Position numbers and translations under genes: made by a program
The notes under the pieces: model-generated
What the model was told of the DNA's origin: nothing
The model's database searches: none
What the model saw: only the letters and a program-made list of their open reading frames with translations
DNA from: PALSA-1335 sp965231025
GTDB lineage: Bacteria; Patescibacteriota; Gracilibacteria; UBA1369
Assembly: GCA_965231025.1 (NCBI GenBank)
Contig: OZ246407.1
Span: 1,302,001 to 1,366,000, forward strand
Reading direction: 5' to 3'
DNA: 64,000 nt
Shown here: positions 60,960 through 64,000 of the stretch, one piece after another
Layout of the letters: each line of letters starts with the position of its first letter
Numbering within the stretch: the first letter of the stretch is position 1

Positions 60960-61868
60960 ATGGACAAGATAATCAAAGAACCAAAAATAGGAATCGCCCT
61001 TGGGGGAGGTGGCGCAAAGGGGTCGGCCCATGTGGGCGTGCTGAAGGTGCTGGAAAAATATGGAATAAAAATCAGCGCCATAGCCGGTGCGAGCGCCGGA
61101 GCTATTATTGGTGCTGGGTATGCCCTCGGTTTAAGTCCGAAAGAAATCCTGGAGGTAAGCGAGAAGTTCAACAACCGTAAGTTTTTACGTATCAGTAATT
61201 TTCACCTTTTTCATTCAAGCCTTATTAAAAGCAAAGACATCGAAAAGATTATTAAGGATATTGTGGGGGACAAAAGTTTTGAAGAAACAAAAATACCCTT
61301 TCATGCGCTGGCGGTGGATCTTGAATCCGGACAGGAGGTTGTGATGAAATCGGGAAAACTCTGGGAGGCGCTCAGGGCGTCGTCGGCGATTCCGGGGATT
61401 TTCAGCCCGTATTTCCGCGAAGGAAGATACCTGGTCGACGGAGGACTTATGAATAACGTCCCGGTAAACATCCTCAGGGAAAACAAGGAACTCGACATCG
61501 TAATCGGGATTGAACTGGGTTCGCTTACCTCGCGGCAGTACATTGCCGGAATGATTTGGGAAAAATACTATCGAAAACCTGAAGCATTTAAGTTGTATCC
61601 GGGAATGTTGGCGAAAATGAAATTGAATTTTGCGTTGATGTTACACATTTTATTGAGATCGATAGATATTATCCGTGAAGAAACGCAGCAGACGCGCTAT
61701 GCGAAAGCGAACCCGGATTTAATAATCCATCCCGATGTGGAGGGTATTTCACTGCTCGAGTTCGACCATTACAAAGAGGGCGTGGAAGCCGGGATAGTGG
61801 CAACGGAACAGGCTATGCCCCAGATTTTCGACCTCATCGCGAAAAAGAAAGAGGAGTTGAATAAATAA
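60960..61868 (+). CDS. Patatin-like phospholipase (RssA-like serine hydrolase)
   Basis: 302 residues: GIALGGGGAKGSAHVGVL is the oxyanion-hole loop, GASAGAIIGAGYAL the GxSxG nucleophile, and LVDGGLMNNVPV the DGG catalytic Asp. It uses a Ser-Asp dyad to hydrolyse fatty acyl esters, acting on membrane lipids from the cytoplasmic side (no signal peptide). It is in an operon with the unknown charged protein just upstream. Confidence 0.92.
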   Translation: MDKIIKEPKIGIALGGGGAKGSAHVGVLKVLEKYGIKISAIAGASAGAIIGAGYALGLSPKEILEVSEKFNNRKFLRISNFHLFHSSLIKSKDIEKIIKDIVGDKSFEETKIPFHALAVDLESGQEVVMKSGKLWEALRASSAIPGIFSPYFREGRYLVDGGLMNNVPVNILRENKELDIVIGIELGSLTSRQYIAGMIWEKYYRKPEAFKLYPGMLAKMKLNFALMLHILLRSIDIIREETQQTRYAKANPDLIIHPDVEGISLLEFDHYKEGVEAGIVATEQAMPQIFDLIAKKKEELNK

Positions 61869-61873
61869 AGAGC

Positions 61874-61899
61874 TTATGGTAGCCTTGTAAGGCCCATAA
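61874..61899. repeat. Nested hairpin upstream of the lipoprotein gene
   Basis: TTATGG-TA-GCCTT-GT-AAGGC-CCATAA: an outer 6-bp and an inner 5-bp stem separated by a one-sided TA bulge, between the patatin stop and the lipoprotein start. No T run follows, so it could be an RNA structure in the leader or a weak terminator. Confidence 0.5.
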
Positions 61900-61910
61900 A
61901 CCCCTTGAAG

Positions 61911-62573
61911 ATGAAAAAAATTATTGCCCCGATTCTCGCAGGAACCGTCTTGTTGATTTCAGGCTGCTCGGTACTGAGCAACAACAGCACGTATCAGTAT
62001 CCTTTTAAAACCGTAAAAATTGAGTACGCCATCAGCGGAACGACAGAGGGAAAATCGACGGTCATGATCAATGGGGATAAATTGGTTCGTGAGGCGCACA
62101 TTGTTTTCCATAAACCAACGGGGGATGAAACCCAGAACAATATGTACATCGACGCGGGACAATATGTGTACAGTGTGGACCTTGATAAAAAGACCGCGAC
62201 CATGACAAAAAACCCGCTCTATGATGTGCTGACAAAGGTGGATGCCTCAAAACGTCAGGAGTTTTTGAAGAAAATTGCCGTGGGGATATCCCCGGACGTC
62301 GCCGACAACAGGGAGCTGAAGATTGTCACGACGGAAACCGTCGCAGGGCAACAATGTGAAGTATATGAAACGGGTGGATTTGGACAGATTTGTTTATGGA
62401 ACGCCGTTCCGTTGAAAACAACCATTTCGATCCCCGATCTCAACCTTACGAATAATACAGTGGCAACCTCCATACAGACGGACGTTGATGTCCCGGACAG
62501 CGCGTTTGAGGTGCCGGCGGGAATTACCGTCCAGAAGGTCGGAATCGAAGACGCTTCCACGACTCAGGAGTAA
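61911..62573 (+). CDS. Unknown lipoprotein (LolA/LppX-like outline)
   Basis: 220 residues: signal peptide with lipobox LISGC, then beta-strand-rich sequence (YAISGTTEGKSTVMINGDKL, MYIDAGQYVYSVDLDKKTA) and two later Cys (QQCEVYE, GQICLW) that could pair. The layout resembles lipid-binding lipoproteins of the LolA/LppX superfamily, but no diagnostic motif was found. I chose the ATG at 61911; an in-frame TTG sits two codons before it. The cysteine desulfurase gene follows after four bases. Confidence 0.6.
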   Translation: MKKIIAPILAGTVLLISGCSVLSNNSTYQYPFKTVKIEYAISGTTEGKSTVMINGDKLVREAHIVFHKPTGDETQNNMYIDAGQYVYSVDLDKKTATMTKNPLYDVLTKVDASKRQEFLKKIAVGISPDVADNRELKIVTTETVAGQQCEVYETGGFGQICLWNAVPLKTTISIPDLNLTNNTVATSIQTDVDVPDSAFEVPAGITVQKVGIEDASTTQE

Positions 62574-62577
62574 AGAC

Positions 62578-63912
62578 ATGATTTATCTTGACCATGCAGC
62601 GGCAACACCGGTGGATCCAAAGGTATGGAAAGCGATGCTCCCCTACTTTGCCGAACGGTTTGCGAACCCATCAAGTATTTATCAGTTTGCGCTTGGCAAC
62701 CGGCAGGCTATTGATGACGCCCGAAAACGGGTGGCGGACATACTCGGGTGCAAACCCGGAGAAGTCTACTTTACCGGCGGAGGGACCGAATCCAACAACT
62801 GGGCGATATTCGGAGCTACGGCGACGTGCCATCATCGAGCGGATGGGGCCGGAGCTACGGCGGAGCTAAAGCGACGTGCCATCCCCAAGCAGGGGGGGCC
62901 GACATGCCATCATCGAGCGGATGGGGCCGGAGCTACGGCGGAGCTAAAGCGACGTGCCATCCCCAAGCAGGGGGGGCCGACATGCCGGGGAAAACACGGA
63001 CACCTTGTCACCTCGGTCATCGAACATCATTCGGTGCTGGGTCCGATGGAAGAACTTGAGCGCGGGGGGTGTGAGGTGACGTATCTTCCCGTGGACGACC
63101 ACGGACACGTCGACATGGAAAAATTGAAAAACGCCATAAATGAAGAAACAACCCTGGTGAGTATCGCCTACGCCAACAACGAAATCGGGACTATTGAAAA
63201 CATCGGGGAGATTGCACTTTTCCTCAACACGCAGGGTGTGCTGTTTCATACCGACGCCTGTCAGGCGGCGGGATCATTGCCTTTAGATGTGGCCACATTG
63301 GGGGTTGATCTCATGACGTTGAATGGGGGCAAAATCTATGGACCAAAGGGATCGGGAATTCTCTACATAAAGGACGGGGTTAAAATCGCGCCCCTGCTCT
63401 ATGGGGGAGGACAGGAACACCGCCAGCGAGCGGGCACGGAAAACGTGCCAGGGATCATCGGATTTGCCGAAGCTTTGGAGATCGCAGATTCCATGCGCCA
63501 AAAAGAGTCCGCGCGCCTCGTCAAGCTCCGCGACGAACTCATACATAGCCTCCAGAAACTTGTTCCGGGCACAAAGCTGAACGGAGACCCCGTCAACCGT
63601 CTTCCGAACAACATCAACGTGAGTTTCGACGGCATAGACGCGGAATCTCTGCTTCTAAGGCTGGATATGGAGGGTATTTGCGCCTCGGCCGGGTCGGCAT
63701 GCACGTCGGGAGCTCTGGAACCCTCTCATGTCCTGATGGCGCTCGGCATCGAAAAAGACCTGGCAAAAAGCAGCATCCGCATGACGCTTGGTCGCGAAAA
63801 CACAGACAACGATATCAGGAAAATCCTCGAAGTTTTGCCTCCAATCGTCCAAGACTTGAGGAAACACCGGAAACCAGGTAAAAAACAGTGCTGCCCCGGG
63901 AATTTGTGCTAG
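62578..63912 (+). CDS. Cysteine desulfurase (NifS/IscS family) with an in-frame repeat insertion
   Basis: 444 residues: IYLDHAAATPVD start, TGGGTESNNWAIFG PLP region, HTDACQAAG, NGGKIYGPKG (PLP lysine; the usual His before it is Gly) and CASAGSACTSG with the catalytic Cys. It frees sulfur from cysteine for Fe-S clusters or tRNA thiolation. Residues about 84-135 are an insertion made of two exact 26-residue repeats between NNWAIFGA and the KHGHLVTSVIEHHSVL strand; without it the protein would be a normal 392. This is one of the few genes with a Shine-Dalgarno-like AGGAG, seven bases before the ATG, although it lies in the previous gene's last codons. Confidence 0.92.
   Translation: MIYLDHAAATPVDPKVWKAMLPYFAERFANPSSIYQFALGNRQAIDDARKRVADILGCKPGEVYFTGGGTESNNWAIFGATATCHHRADGAGATAELKRRAIPKQGGPTCHHRADGAGATAELKRRAIPKQGGPTCRGKHGHLVTSVIEHHSVLGPMEELERGGCEVTYLPVDDHGHVDMEKLKNAINEETTLVSIAYANNEIGTIENIGEIALFLNTQGVLFHTDACQAAGSLPLDVATLGVDLMTLNGGKIYGPKGSGILYIKDGVKIAPLLYGGGQEHRQRAGTENVPGIIGFAEALEIADSMRQKESARLVKLRDELIHSLQKLVPGTKLNGDPVNRLPNNINVSFDGIDAESLLLRLDMEGICASAGSACTSGALEPSHVLMALGIEKDLAKSSIRMTLGRENTDNDIRKILEVLPPIVQDLRKHRKPGKKQCCPGNLC
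62827..62982. repeat. Two exact 78-bp tandem repeats inside the cysteine desulfurase gene
   Basis: Copies at 62827-62904 and 62905-62982 are identical, and a partial copy edge follows (TGCC). Each encodes 26 residues in frame (HHRADGAGATAELKRRAIPK and on). The unit contains shorter inner repeats (GGAGCTACGGCG, GACGTGCCATC), and the sequence just before copy 1 (CGGAGCTACGGCGACGTGCC) is a trace of the same element. Confidence 0.95.
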
Positions 63913-63932
63913 ACTGGGCTCTCCACTATAAT
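63904..63932 (+). promoter_or_regulatory. Promoter for the gene running off the window
   Basis: TTGTGC (63904-63909), 17 bp and TATAAT (63927-63932); nine bases to the ATG at 63942, so the leader is at most 2-3 nt. Confidence 0.65.
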
Positions 63933-63941
63933 AACAGGGCT

Positions 63942-64000
63942 ATGGACGAACTTACACAGATCATTCTCGCTATTGGAGCCGTCATACTGGGTTTTGGCCT
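63942..64000 (+). CDS. Protein with N-terminal membrane helix (3' part outside window)
   Basis: Only 19 full codons are visible: MDELTQIILAIGAVILGFG, a typical uncleaved N-terminal membrane anchor. RNase Y and RmuC-type proteins start like this, but the fragment is too short to decide. Confidence 0.5.
   Translation, partial: MDELTQIILAIGAVILGFG

Noticed and set aside
62827..62982. CRISPR array
   Set aside because: There are only two directly abutting copies inside an open reading frame and no spacers.

Overview
The window looks like a chromosome segment of an uncultivated Patescibacteria (CPR) bacterium, perhaps of the Peregrinibacteria kind. This is inferred from the gene repertoire: many secreted single-pass beta-sandwich proteins with no known pathway, a few housekeeping genes, very tight gene packing and almost no Shine-Dalgarno sequences. 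The genetic code is standard, since TGA ends many genes (for example at 16532, 28009 and 30099); this argues against the UGA-glycine lineages. No phage, IS element or CRISPR array was seen.

Layout. 1-4.5 kb: end of a class A penicillin-binding protein, a membrane acyltransferase and a membrane-linked transglutaminase-like protein. 4.7-11.1 kb: FMN-binding protein, a 49-residue Cys/His protein, then an efflux operon (MarR regulator, membrane-fusion protein, RND pump) with a clear operator. 11.1-14.6 kb: small unknowns in an AT-rich patch directly 3' of a tRNA-Pro, two overlapping phosphodiesterase-type genes, and a second tRNA-Pro in inverted orientation. 14.6-19.3 kb: a DUF2723 (TMEM260-like) membrane glycosyltransferase and a large SLH/calcium-repeat surface protein.

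19.5-37.0 kb is the striking part: a surface-protein locus of at least twelve secreted proteins. It holds five WxL-interacting-protein-like (DUF916-like) proteins, three of which carry a C-terminal LysM after the membrane anchor, one fusion of a DUF916-like and a WxL-like module, several WxL-like secreted proteins and a probable abundant S-layer-type protein with its own strong promoter and terminator. A polyprenol-phosphate-mannose synthase lies inside the locus. Glycosyltransferases, a flippase and an O-antigen-ligase-like protein follow (37.0-43.7 kb). Together these suggest a glycosylated proteinaceous cell surface.

43.7-49.9 kb: an ECF sigma factor with a membrane partner, lipoprotein and coiled-coil membrane proteins, a GGQ ribosome-rescue factor and a PlsC-like acyltransferase. 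50-52.5 kb: an AT-rich patch with a PIN-type toxin/antitoxin pair directly 3' of a tmRNA gene. 52.5-59.6 kb, all on the minus strand: secreted protein, efp, an EpmA/LysRS-like synthetase, mfd and dnaN. 60-64 kb: an unknown protein, a patatin-like phospholipase, a lipoprotein and a cysteine desulfurase interrupted in frame by two exact copies of a 78-bp repeat.

Promoters are ordinary sigma-70 type (TTGACN or TTCACA, about 17 bp, TATAAT). In several genes the -10 box lies only 6-9 bases before the ATG, which implies leaderless mRNAs.
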